NCBI GenBank assembly: GCA_025612245.1
Contig: JAAXKQ010000023.1
Coordinates: 1-64,000 of the forward strand
Reading direction: 5' to 3'
Source of the DNA: Ignavibacteria bacterium
GTDB taxonomy: Bacteria > Bacteroidota > Ignavibacteria > Ignavibacteriales > SURF-24
Length of the DNA stretch: 64,000 bases
Shown here: in pieces, positions 26,156-35,063 of the stretch
Numbering within the stretch: position 1 is the first letter of the stretch
Layout of the letters: every line of letters begins with the position of its first letter
Position numbers and translations under genes: made by a program
Notes under the pieces: model-generated
Database searches by the model: none
What the model saw: only the letters and a program-made list of their open reading frames with translations
What the model was told of the DNA's origin: nothing

Positions 26156-29100
26156 CTAGAAGAATGCCCTCAGCTCTGCTCTTGCCGTATGCACTACTTT
26201 CCCTTTTCCCTGCTGCCTGCCTTCATAGCCGATTGTGGACTGCAGGTTACCCGTAAAGCGGTAATCGAAATTGTAGCGCCAGAAATAATTTTTCCCAATA
26301 AAATTCCCCTTGGTCATTTCAAAAGGAATATAGTTCAAGAGCGTATTCGGAAGCAGCTCATTTCTCTCAAATTCCAGGCGCATGCGGCCGGTCCCGGCAA
26401 AGGACAGTGTCAACCTTAAGACCTGCGCATTCTGGTCAATTACTGTTGGAGTACGGGGAAGATTGTCCTGAGTTCTGCCGAAGGTAAGCTTAAATCCGGC
26501 TTCAACGCTCTTAATTGGCCTATAGGAAAAATCCGTGGAAATACTGTTTGCCGACAGCATTCTGGACCTGTTAAAGCTCCCCATGGAAATCAAATTATCA
26601 GTTGAATTAATAACGTCTGTCTGGTTGCTGATCTCTTCAATTAGTTTCATCTGTATCCTTAGGCTTCTTTCCCTGTTATAGCCCCTTTCCAGTCCGCCGC
26701 TATACTGATACAGATTTTTCGTCTGCATGTACCTGAAGCGGAAGGACAGCTCGCTGCTGTTCTCAAAGAGGAAGAAATCCTGCTGAAAAAGATTACTGCC
26801 CCGTATTGTGGTAGAGTCGTTAAGAAAAGAAGATAGATGAAGGAGATATATCTTCTTAAAGTCTGTTTCCGTGCTGTTTTCCTCAATCCTCAAGAAAGTC
26901 TCACTTGAAACGGGAGAAAGGAAGAAGCCGGCAAGCGTATTTTTCTTAAAGAGCCTGCCTAAGTTAACTTTCCATCTTGAGTTTACCTTCAGGTCAACTA
27001 CGGGAAAAAGCTGGTCGGTTGGAAGAGTTGTTACGACATAGTCGCCGTCATACAGCGTAAGCTCAAATTCGTCCTCATCGGCTATACCGTTTTTATTCAG
27101 GTCGCCAAGATACTTATAGCTCCCGGTGCCCTGCGGGACCTTTAAGAACACCCTTTGCAGCCTTGAAGTCCTCTGTGTCGACCCCTCGTAGAACAGATCC
27201 CCTGTAACCGCCTGATTCCAAAGGCTAAGGCGCGACTGTGATCTTACAAGAATGGTCTGGTTATCCGAAAACCCTTTTGACTTAAAGATCGGCGTATACT
27301 TTTTATCTCTCAGGACAAAGCTCAGCGTGGAATTAAAGTCCTTTAAGCCCCTGTAGCTCAGGTTATATGACTGTGTAAAAGACTTTGCCTCACGCTCCAT
27401 TACCCCAAATAATGGGCTCCTGTCCACTCTGAATGAGTACTGCGTCTGGAAGTTAAAGCCTCCAATGTTCATAAATTCCAGTGAGGGAGTAACCTCGGAA
27501 TAGTTTGTGCTACCGAATAAGGCGGAATCCTGCAGGGCTGAATTGTCATTGTTTTTTTCCGAGACATAGTCGATTGCAGGCTTTACCTTGTTCCAGAGTA
27601 TGTAGTAAGACCTGGCGCTTTGCCTTAGCCAGCTGCTGTTTGAAAGAGGATTATTGGATTTGACGTAATCCAGGTGGTACTCTGCGTTGTAGCTTTCCTG
27701 ATCGCTGAAAGTAAGGTTACTTAGGTAGCGGTCGGAGCTCAGGACGCCCTCTCTTTTTAAGTGACCGTACATGAAGTCGGCCTTTAAGGTTTTACCAAGC
27801 TCGTAGTTCAAGCCCGCCTCCCTGAGCGTCTCGTCCCGGTTATTGGCAATTTCGGGGATGTTGTAATTGCGGTCAAATTCCACCGCATTTATGCGGTCCA
27901 GAGAGGTATACTCTTTCTGAATGTACCTGTCTTTATAGTTTAGCCCGAAGTTTCCAAGATTTTTCCCAAAGAGTTTAATTTCCCGTGGCTTTAGCTGAAA
28001 GAAGAGGTTTCTTGCAGTACCGAAGTTATCCGTATTGTCAAGGGTTGAAAACCGGTTTTGGTCGAGTATGCTTCCCGAGAGTTCAAGGCTCAGGCTGACG
28101 TCCTTATATGGCAGGTATTCAACTACCATATTACCCATCTGACGTAATTCCGGCATTGGTAGGAACACAATAGGCATATAACTCCCCTTTCCAATGCCCG
28201 CGAACCTGTACTTGCCGAGGCTCTCCTTTATATAGTCGCCACGGGAGGCGCCTGTGAAGCTGAAGGTCACGTTATAGAGCCCCTTTCCCGGGTCGTAAAC
28301 GTAATAAGTGTAGGGCTTTCCATTGACAAGTGTATCTACGCTTGAGTAAACGCCTCGAATATTTCCGGCTGAATCCGGTGCAGCCAGCTGAACACCGGAT
28401 TTGGAGGCCAGGTTGCGGTCGCTTCCGGCCAGTTCGAGAATTTTCCTGTCTGTCTCAGAGATTGAAACGTCAATCGGGGCATCCTGGTTATCCCCTTCCC
28501 TGAAGAAACCCAGGCTGACGTTCAGCTTTTTGTCCAGCTGGCTCGTCTGGAAGCTGCTGCCGAAGAAACTCCTGGCAAAGCGCCTGTCTGAATACTCAAA
28601 ATCAATTGTTATCCTGCTTTCTGAAGTAATGAGCCGTTTTGGCGTAAATGTCACCTGGGCGGTGGAATAGTCGATCGTATAGTCGTTATTCTCCCCTCTT
28701 TTCATCACCTCGCCGTCAACATAGACCCTCTCGCTTCCGGCAATGACAATAATTTCTTTTTCATTGTTTACACCGGAAAGCTGGTAAGGTCCCTGTACCC
28801 CCTCCCCCCCTATAAACTGGTTTGAATTAAACTTGCCTTTTGAGTTTGCAATGGCGATGCTGCCTTTATAATTCCCGAAATTAAGCTCCGACTTTAAGCC
28901 CTGTAGTTTTCTTTGTACCGTACCGAACTCCCCGATTTTTTCAGAGATTTCATAATCGCCAAAGGTTCCCGTGGCATTTGGATGCCTGAGTTCAATGAAG
29001 ACTTTATCCAGCTCATCGAGCCTTTCTGTATTTCCCTCGGGCTGAATCGGTATATTCTCATCCGACAGCGCGGCTACGATTTCAATGTTTTCCGAGAGCT

Positions 29101-29626
29101 TACCCGAAAGCTGAAGCCTGAGGCCGCTGTTGAGTGTAAGATCCCTCGTTGTTCCTACGGTAAAGCCCCTGACCAAAGTTCCGCTTTTCTGCAGGTCCCT
29201 GCCGAAGATGGATTCAGGGCTGAAAATGGCATTTTCAGTCTTCAGCACCCGTAGCGTATCCTTGGAGTCCTTTTCAATCCTTGTTTCCAGCGTCCTTCTT
29301 TTGTACTCTTTCTTAAGAGTCGTCCTGTAGCTCCTGTAAGTAATAATAATAGTATCCAGAAGCGAGGCGTGAAGCGAGTCGGACAGGGTAAAATAAGCCT
29401 TAGGATAAGAGACCCTGTATTCGCCAGATTTTAATATATTTCCCCGGAACTTAATAATCTCGCTGAAAGGGACAATGCTTAGCGACGAAAGAGGATAGAT
29501 ATTTCTCAAATTAACCTGAATTGTGTCGGTCACAACATAGGTAGAATAGTTTTCCTGGGCGAAAAGCTTATTGCCGGCACAGAATATTATAATTAGGAAA
29601 TAAAGATATTTAACGATAAGCTTCAA
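26156..29626 (-). CDS. large outer-membrane beta-barrel protein, distantly SprA-like
   Basis: This 1156-residue protein has a signal peptide (about 1-23, ending NKLFAQ). Its rest is beta-rich with alternating aromatic strands and ends in Phe, as outer-membrane barrel proteins do. A segment around residues 150-215 (RGFTVGTTRDLTLNSG, LSGKLSENIEIVAAL, IPIQPEGNT) recalls sequences in SprA, the type IX secretion translocon. The protein is about half the length of SprA, and the resemblance is from memory. A calcium-loop-like stretch, DLNKNGIADEDEFE, lies in the C-terminal half. The start is TTG at 29626 without an obvious ribosome-binding site. It lies 177 bases downstream of a TonB receptor on the same strand. 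The role is unassigned; an export or assembly function is possible. Confidence 0.7.
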   Translation of the reverse strand: MKLIVKYLYFLIIIFCAGNKLFAQENYSTYVVTDTIQVNLRNIYPLSSLSIVPFSEIIKFRGNILKSGEYRVSYPKAYFTLSDSLHASLLDTIIITYRSYRTTLKKEYKRRTLETRIEKDSKDTLRVLKTENAIFSPESIFGRDLQKSGTLVRGFTVGTTRDLTLNSGLRLQLSGKLSENIEIVAALSDENIPIQPEGNTERLDELDKVFIELRHPNATGTFGDYEISEKIGEFGTVQRKLQGLKSELNFGNYKGSIAIANSKGKFNSNQFIGGEGVQGPYQLSGVNNEKEIIVIAGSERVYVDGEVMKRGENNDYTIDYSTAQVTFTPKRLITSESRITIDFEYSDRRFARSFFGSSFQTSQLDKKLNVSLGFFREGDNQDAPIDVSISETDRKILELAGSDRNLASKSGVQLAAPDSAGNIRGVYSSVDTLVNGKPYTYYVYDPGKGLYNVTFSFTGASRGDYIKESLGKYRFAGIGKGSYMPIVFLPMPELRQMGNMVVEYLPYKDVSLSLELSGSILDQNRFSTLDNTDNFGTARNLFFQLKPREIKLFGKNLGNFGLNYKDRYIQKEYTSLDRINAVEFDRNYNIPEIANNRDETLREAGLNYELGKTLKADFMYGHLKREGVLSSDRYLSNLTFSDQESYNAEYHLDYVKSNNPLSNSSWLRQSARSYYILWNKVKPAIDYVSEKNNDNSALQDSALFGSTNYSEVTPSLEFMNIGGFNFQTQYSFRVDRSPLFGVMEREAKSFTQSYNLSYRGLKDFNSTLSFVLRDKKYTPIFKSKGFSDNQTILVRSQSRLSLWNQAVTGDLFYEGSTQRTSRLQRVFLKVPQGTGSYKYLGDLNKNGIADEDEFELTLYDGDYVVTTLPTDQLFPVVDLKVNSRWKVNLGRLFKKNTLAGFFLSPVSSETFLRIEENSTETDFKKIYLLHLSSFLNDSTTIRGSNLFQQDFFLFENSSELSFRFRYMQTKNLYQYSGGLERGYNRERSLRIQMKLIEEISNQTDVINSTDNLISMGSFNRSRMLSANSISTDFSYRPIKSVEAGFKLTFGRTQDNLPRTPTVIDQNAQVLRLTLSFAGTGRMRLEFERNELLPNTLLNYIPFEMTKGNFIGKNYFWRYNFDYRFTGNLQSTIGYEGRQQGKGKVVHTARAELRAFF

Positions 29627-29659
29627 TAGTAAACTTGATTTTTTGATGCTGAAATCTAA

Positions 29660-29765
29660 GGAGCCCTAACCGAAAAGTCAAAAGTGAAAGATTTGCACTA
29701 CCCAAGTCTACTTACTCTCAATTGAACATCTCTTTTTATGCCTTAACTTTTCATTGAAGGGCTCC
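29660..29765. repeat. inverted repeat between the outer-membrane genes
   Basis: GGAGCCCT (29660-29667) and AGGGCTCC (29758-29765) are perfect inverted copies with a 90-base spacer. There is no terminator T-run. The spacing is long for a hairpin; it may be a chance match or a degraded small element. Confidence 0.3.
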
Positions 29766-29803
29766 CTTCTTCTCAAAGGGGGTATGTGTGATTTTCTTTA
29801 GAC

Positions 29804-32092
29804 TCAGATCTCAAGGCAGATACCAATTGAAGGCACTATGCCAAGTATCGGGTCGTCAGCTATCCTGTTGCGGCTTTTCTCCCAGCGGATCATCGTCCTG
29901 GTCCTATGATTGTACAAATTCTGAATGTCAAGGTAAGTCCTTAGACTCCCGAGTCCCAGGTTCCATTTTCTGTCAATTCTGACGTCAAGGCTGTGCTGGT
30001 CATCCAGGCGGGCGGAATTATATAATGAGGGGTCCTGTCTCCCTTTTTCGTCAAAGGGAGTATAAGGAATGCCGGTTGCATAGTGGAACTTGAGGTCAAC
30101 CTCCCAGAGCTCGTCAATTACATATCCCATAGCCAGGTGAATAATCCACCTCTGGTCGTAACTTCCCAAGCGTTCTATGTTATCCAGGGCCAGAAAGCTC
30201 GCGTGGCTGTACGTAACGTTAAAGGCGCCCCAGAGCGGACTGCCGGAGAATCTTTTCTGTATTGAAAACTCAACCCCCTTTACCCATCCTTTTCCCATAT
30301 TTACAAGCGAATCCATTCCGAAGGCTGAGAAATTGTCGTCCACACCGGCAAAACCCGCGCCTGTGTTTGACATAATGAGGTAAGGCCTCTGAGTGCTTAC
30401 GGGGTAGGAGTGATAGGTTTTATAAAAACCTTCAAGACTTATCCTCATGTCCTCACCCTGGTTATGCTCCAGGCCTGCAACAAGCTGGTTGCTCCTGGTG
30501 CTCTTTAAGTTCTCATTTGCCGGGTTCAGTGAGCTCCAGATCTCGCTTGGAGCCTGCCTGAAGACTCCAAGGCTGAAGTTCAGGTTTGTAGATGCAGATA
30601 AGTATATCTGCCCGAATAGCCTGGGCGAAATGCTGTTGTCGTTAATGCCGGAGTCGAAAAAGTCGGCTCTTAAGCCCGCTCCAAGCTTTAACTTATGCCA
30701 GAACCGGTGACTATACTGTGCGTATGCCCCACCCTTAAAGTACTCCTTGTTTATTTGCTGAACCCCGGTAACCAGCTCGTCGTTAAAAGGGGTGGAATAA
30801 TTGTTCATTTTTACGTCTGACTTGTAGCTGATCAGTCGGGCAAGCGTGCCAATGTCCAGCTCGTCTTCAGGAGAAAAGTTCAGCACGAAATCACCCTTAA
30901 ACGAATTCTCCTTATCAACGGACCTATATTCAAAAATCCAGTTCGGGACCGTTTCATATCCGAAATTGCTGCTTGCAAAGCTAAGGTTAAAGTAACCATT
31001 TTTGAAGATATTCTTGAATGTTATGGCCCCGATGTAGTTATCCTGTTTACTTCCCATGGCACGCGGATTTTCATCTCTCAGGTCGTAGGTCACATTAAAG
31101 AACTTAATGCGGTCCCGTACGCCGAAAAAAAGAAGCGATAGCTGGCTGGAGCTGCTGATTTTTGTATTTGTCTTGGCAAAAATGTCGTAGTATTCCGGCG
31201 CAAAAGAAAAGCCCGAAGCCTTAAAGATCAGATCCAGGTAACTTCTCCTTGCAGAAAGTATGAACGTCGAATTGCCGGTTATGGGACCCTCCAGGCTGAG
31301 GGCGAACTGTGTTGCCGAAAGGACTGCCATTGCCCCAAGCTTCTCGCTTTTACCCTCTCGCAGGTTAATCTGTGTCACAGAGGAAATTTTATCTCCGAAT
31401 GAGACCGGGAAGCCGCCCGATGAAAACGAGGTCGAGCTAACGTAGTCCATGTTGACAAAGCTCATTACCCCGCCCGAGAAGCCCTGGTTTCCAAAGTGAT
31501 TAATGTTCGGGAAAATAATGCCGTCAACCGTGTAAAGGTTTTCTGCCGGGCTGCCGCCCCTTACGATAATATCATTCCTGGAGTTATCAATTTGTGCCAC
31601 GCCGGGAAAAATGGCCAGGCTTCTAATTATGTCGTCCAGGTTCCCCGAGATCCTTTTTACTTCCTCATTATTAAACCTGACCGAACCTATAAACTCATTC
31701 ATGTCTTTTTGAAATGGCCCGGGTCTGACTGTGACCCCCGGAATTTCACCTACCCTCTCGGATAAGAAGAAGTTATGTACCTGTGCGCTTCTTGATATCT
31801 TAAAATTCTCTTCCCGGTGTGTCCTGTACCCGGTTGCAGTTATAATGAGCCGGTATTTTCCCTTTGAAAGGTTCATTATTGCATATTCGCCGCGCTCATT
31901 GCTATCATCCTGGTACGACCTGCTGAGGTAAACCCTGGCGCCGCTTATTGGCTTTAGTGTAAGTGAATCCAGTATGAGTCCGGAAAGATCCGCACCCGCC
32001 TCCTGGGCAAATGATAAGCTGCCTGCAAGGGAAAATAAAAGTGATAATAAAAAAGGAAAGCAATTCTGGACGCAGTATCTGCTTGTCTTCAC
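29804..32092 (-). CDS. TonB-dependent receptor with CarboxypepD-reg-like N terminus
   Basis: This 762-residue outer-membrane receptor drives TonB-powered uptake of a large or scarce ligand. A signal peptide (about 1-29, ending LSFAQ) is followed by a carboxypeptidase-regulatory-like beta-sandwich (about 33-110: SGLILDSLTLKPISGARVYL, GYRTHREE). The plug domain (about 125-235) has IVRGGSPAENLYTVDGI. The rest is a beta-barrel ending in LEI. The start is GTG at 32092 behind GAGGGG. There is no SusD partner, so it is unlike a classic polysaccharide-utilisation pair. It is followed by the large barrel protein, perhaps in one unit. The substrate is unknown. Confidence 0.93.
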   Translation of the reverse strand: MKTSRYCVQNCFPFLLSLLFSLAGSLSFAQEAGADLSGLILDSLTLKPISGARVYLSRSYQDDSNERGEYAIMNLSKGKYRLIITATGYRTHREENFKISRSAQVHNFFLSERVGEIPGVTVRPGPFQKDMNEFIGSVRFNNEEVKRISGNLDDIIRSLAIFPGVAQIDNSRNDIIVRGGSPAENLYTVDGIIFPNINHFGNQGFSGGVMSFVNMDYVSSTSFSSGGFPVSFGDKISSVTQINLREGKSEKLGAMAVLSATQFALSLEGPITGNSTFILSARRSYLDLIFKASGFSFAPEYYDIFAKTNTKISSSSQLSLLFFGVRDRIKFFNVTYDLRDENPRAMGSKQDNYIGAITFKNIFKNGYFNLSFASSNFGYETVPNWIFEYRSVDKENSFKGDFVLNFSPEDELDIGTLARLISYKSDVKMNNYSTPFNDELVTGVQQINKEYFKGGAYAQYSHRFWHKLKLGAGLRADFFDSGINDNSISPRLFGQIYLSASTNLNFSLGVFRQAPSEIWSSLNPANENLKSTRSNQLVAGLEHNQGEDMRISLEGFYKTYHSYPVSTQRPYLIMSNTGAGFAGVDDNFSAFGMDSLVNMGKGWVKGVEFSIQKRFSGSPLWGAFNVTYSHASFLALDNIERLGSYDQRWIIHLAMGYVIDELWEVDLKFHYATGIPYTPFDEKGRQDPSLYNSARLDDQHSLDVRIDRKWNLGLGSLRTYLDIQNLYNHRTRTMIRWEKSRNRIADDPILGIVPSIGICLEI

Positions 32093-32212
32093 ATTAACCC
32101 CTCTTTCTCATTGGTATCTTTACATCTTTATCAGCACCGCACAACCTGTAAGAGCATTAGTCTCGTCCGTCCATATAGTATTTATATAAAGAGTAGAAAA
32201 ATAAAGGTAGGC

Positions 32213-32255
32213 ATAAAAAAATGCCCAATCCGGGGTTTCCCGCCGGATCAGGCAT
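32213..32255 (-). terminator. intrinsic terminator of the efflux operon
   Basis: On the minus strand the stem TGCC-ATCCGG/CCGGAT-GGCA (with single bulges) is followed by seven T residues. It lies about 120 bases after the last permease stop and just upstream of the TonB receptor gene. Confidence 0.85.
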
Positions 32256-32373
32256 TATTTAACACTAAATGTCTGAAAGTGGAAGTTTCTATGAGGTAAG
32301 AAACTGGGCTACATTTTGCTGAATGTCATTTCCCTTATATCTCAGATCCCTTAGCTGTTCTTAGCTGAGACAG

Positions 32374-33603
32374 CTATTCGTACCTGAGCGCTTCAATGGG
32401 ATCAAGGTTTGAAGCCTTGACTGCAGGATAGACCCCGAAGACCAGGCCAACTGCCGAGGTGACGATTAGTCCAACAACAATCCAGAACACAGGAACAACA
32501 ACTGAAGCCTTCAAAAGCACTGCAATAATGTTGCCTCCAATGAGGCCCAGTATTATTCCGGAAATTCCGCCTAAAAGGCTTAAGACCGTAGCCTCGGCCA
32601 GGAACTGGAAGCGGATTGTATTTTTCTGCGCCCCGATTGCCTTGCGTATTCCTATCTCCCGGGTCCTTTCCGTCACGCTTACGAGCATGATGTTCATGAT
32701 GCCTATTCCCGCGGCAACAAGGGCAATAAAGGCTACTACGCCTGCGCCGACCCTGAAGTACTTTGTTATGTCGTTAAACTGTGAAATAAGCTGGCTGTTG
32801 GTGACAATTTCAAAATCGTTTTCGGCTCCCGGTGCAACTTTACGGATCGTCCTTAAGGCCCCGATCACCTGGTCCATGGTCGCCTGGTAGCGCTTGTTGT
32901 CTGGTGCCTGTATGCTGTACTCCGCCGAGGAATTATCGCCGTAATACTTTGTAAAAACCGTAATAGGAACAATTATAAAGTTATCCTGGCTTTGCCCGAG
33001 CACGCTTCCTTTTTCCTTAAAGCGGCCAATTACCTCGAGCCTCATGTTGTCAACCGTGACCTTTTGCCCGATGGGGTCTATAGCCTTGAAGAGTTTTTTT
33101 ACGATGTCGTTTCCAACCACGCAGACATTCCTGCTATAGCTCATATCCTGCCTTGAAAAGCCCCTTCCGTCTTCAATAATGTAGCTCGAAGTGACAAATT
33201 CGTCGTTATTTACCCCTACGAGGTAGACGTTCGGGTTTGTGGCCTCTTTGTTATATTTTACCGTACGGCTCCCCTTGCCAAGAGAAATTCCTACCGCAGA
33301 AGGAAGAGTGGTCATTTCCCTCAGCTTCTCACCCTGAGCCACACTGAGGTCCTTCCTGTTCCTGTATTTCATCCTGTCGCCGTGCCCGGTCTGGATTGCC
33401 GGGTACTTCTGTATAATGATATTATTAGTTCCTATCTCGTTAAAGGCCTCCTCAAAGCTACCCTGTATGGCTGAGATTGCCGTCATTACAATAATAATTG
33501 AAAAAAGGCCGATTGCAATTCCAAGCAGCGTAAGAGCCGAGCGGGTCTTATTGCTCCTAAGTGAGTTCAGTGCCATTATTATGCTTTCATAGAGCTGTAC
33601 CAA
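32374..33603 (-). CDS. MacB-type ABC permease, pair B second subunit
   Basis: This 409-residue protein is an FtsX/MacB-family permease: one N-terminal helix (about 20-45), a large periplasmic domain, then three C-terminal helices. The cytoplasmic motif TERTREIGIRKAIGAQ is in the C-terminal part, and the end is the common DPIEALRYE. It closely resembles the 410-residue permease at 35064-36296. The start is TTG at 33603, four bases after GGGGG. An internal ATG at codon 10 is an alternative but would remove a conserved segment. It is the last gene of the operon. It lacks its own ATPase domain, unlike E. coli MacB. Confidence 0.9.
   Translation of the reverse strand: MVQLYESIIMALNSLRSNKTRSALTLLGIAIGLFSIIIVMTAISAIQGSFEEAFNEIGTNNIIIQKYPAIQTGHGDRMKYRNRKDLSVAQGEKLREMTTLPSAVGISLGKGSRTVKYNKEATNPNVYLVGVNNDEFVTSSYIIEDGRGFSRQDMSYSRNVCVVGNDIVKKLFKAIDPIGQKVTVDNMRLEVIGRFKEKGSVLGQSQDNFIIVPITVFTKYYGDNSSAEYSIQAPDNKRYQATMDQVIGALRTIRKVAPGAENDFEIVTNSQLISQFNDITKYFRVGAGVVAFIALVAAGIGIMNIMLVSVTERTREIGIRKAIGAQKNTIRFQFLAEATVLSLLGGISGIILGLIGGNIIAVLLKASVVVPVFWIVVGLIVTSAVGLVFGVYPAVKASNLDPIEALRYE
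32624..32726. repeat. near-identical patch shared with 35314-35416
   Basis: 103 bp inside the permease gene match 35314-35416 with five mismatches by eye. It covers the TERTREIGIRKAIGAQ motif. Confidence 0.8.
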
Positions 33604-33615
33604 CTTTCCCCCTCA

Positions 33616-34863
33616 TTATTCATATCTTAAAGCTTCAACCGGATTCATTTTTGAGGCCTTGTAGGCAGGAAGAAATCCGGATACCACACCTACCAGTGCC
33701 GCAATTAAAAAGGAAATGAGCACTATCTCAAAAGGCATGGAAGTAGGTATAAACTGGTTAATTATTAGGCTGACCGGGAATGCCAGAACTACCCCGATAG
33801 CCCCTCCCATCATACAAATAATTGCAGCCTCGGAAAGAAACTGCAGCATTATGGACCACGTCTTGGCCCCGATGGCCTTGCGTATGCCGATCTCCTTGGT
33901 CCTTTCCTTTACAGAGACAAACATGATGTTCATGATCCCTATCGCCCCTACAAAAAGCGAAAGAGCCGTAATTACAAGACCCGCAATGGCAACGGTGCCA
34001 ATAATCCTGTCGTACATCTGCGTAAATGCTTCCTGCTGGTTAATTGCAAAGTCGTCGGGTTTATTTGAAGGGACCTTTCTGATCGCCCTCATTATATCCC
34101 TTATTTCCTCCTTAACCTCGGGCATTTTATTTATATCCTTTACCTTAACGTTGATCCTGAAGGAATCTCTCCTTGGGCCGAAAGCTTTCTTAAAGACCCC
34201 AATTGGCATTATCACCTGTCCGTCCATGCTGAATGACCCGAGAAAACCGCTTCCCTGCTTTTCCAGAACGCCAATTACCTTCAGCGGAATTCCGTTTAAT
34301 TTTATCATTTTATTTATCGGGTCCTCATTCGGGAAAAGGTTATCCACAATATCCTGTCCGATTACGCATACCTCATGGTTTGCCTTTTCCTCAAAATCGG
34401 TCATAAACCTCCCGGAGGAAGGAAACGTGCCGGTCGTCTTTATATAATCCGCCGTAGTGCCCCAGATGATGGTTGTTGTGGCGCTTTTCTCCTTGTACTT
34501 GGCTATTGCCCCGAAGCTCCTCAAATTTGGCACAACGGCCTCCGTGGAGGTAACAGATGCAAGCTGGGCCTTTAGTTTTTCAAACTGGTCCATCGTAATG
34601 TCCCTGCGGTTTTTTTGAGTATGCCAGTCCTCACCGCTGAACCACTCGAACTTTTCCACAAAAAGCACGTCGGAGCCTATTGAGGCAATCGACTTTATGA
34701 ATGAATTCTTTAAGCCTGTAATTGCTGTGGACATGACTGTCACGGCAAAAATGCCTATTACAATTCCCAGGGTTGTAAGAATTGAGCGCATTTTGTTTGC
34801 TTTAATGGCTCTTAAGGAAATTATTACCCCTTCTTTTACGTCCACCAGAAAGTGCTTAAACAT
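33616..34863 (-). CDS. MacB-type ABC permease, pair B first subunit
   Basis: This 415-residue MacB/FtsX-type permease has an N-terminal helix (about 20-45), a periplasmic MacB_PCD-like domain and three C-terminal helices. It carries the variant motif KERTKEIGIRKAIGAK and ends NPVEALRYE. It is a paralogue of the 411-residue permease at 36296-37531, not of its immediate neighbour, which has the TERTREIG variant. The start is ATG at 34863. It sits 12 bases before the partner gene. A 200-base gap with a perfect hairpin separates this pair from the upstream pair. Confidence 0.9.
   Translation of the reverse strand: MFKHFLVDVKEGVIISLRAIKANKMRSILTTLGIVIGIFAVTVMSTAITGLKNSFIKSIASIGSDVLFVEKFEWFSGEDWHTQKNRRDITMDQFEKLKAQLASVTSTEAVVPNLRSFGAIAKYKEKSATTTIIWGTTADYIKTTGTFPSSGRFMTDFEEKANHEVCVIGQDIVDNLFPNEDPINKMIKLNGIPLKVIGVLEKQGSGFLGSFSMDGQVIMPIGVFKKAFGPRRDSFRINVKVKDINKMPEVKEEIRDIMRAIRKVPSNKPDDFAINQQEAFTQMYDRIIGTVAIAGLVITALSLFVGAIGIMNIMFVSVKERTKEIGIRKAIGAKTWSIMLQFLSEAAIICMMGGAIGVVLAFPVSLIINQFIPTSMPFEIVLISFLIAALVGVVSGFLPAYKASKMNPVEALRYE
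33861..33963. repeat. near-identical patch shared with 36541-36643
   Basis: 103 bp match 36541-36643 with only two mismatches, although the two permease genes are much more diverged elsewhere. The patch encodes the KERTKEIGIRKAIGAK region. Confidence 0.85.
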
Positions 34864-34981
34864 ATATTAATCTGCCTGGTTATTTGTTCGTGTAAATAGT
34901 TGGTCTAAAATATAGTTTTTGACAAAAAAAACAAAGACTTTCTCTTAATGGCCCTCCCGCACAGAGATATACATACACATA

Positions 34982-35013
34982 CTCTTTCTTTCTCTCCTTA
35001 GAGAAAGAAAGAG
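34982..35013. repeat. perfect 14-bp hairpin between the two permease pairs
   Basis: CTCTTTCTTTCTCT (34982-34995) and AGAGAAAGAAAGAG (35000-35013) are perfect inverted copies with a CCTT loop. One arm is all pyrimidine and the other all purine. There is no T-run after it, so it is unlikely to be a strong terminator. It may be an RNA processing or stabilising hairpin that sets different levels for the two pairs. Confidence 0.75.
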
Positions 35014-35063
35014 ATGTCTGAAGCTCTAATTTTTTCCAGGATCAAAAGGCTTCCGGGCAGGCA

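Noticed and set aside
29660-29765. Inverted repeat as ends of a miniature mobile element
   Set aside because: Only 8-bp arms, no target-site duplication seen, no second copy in the window.
33716-34447. 243-residue plus-strand ORF inside a permease gene
   Set aside because: Antisense shadow; its hydrophobic appearance mirrors the membrane helices coded on the other strand.
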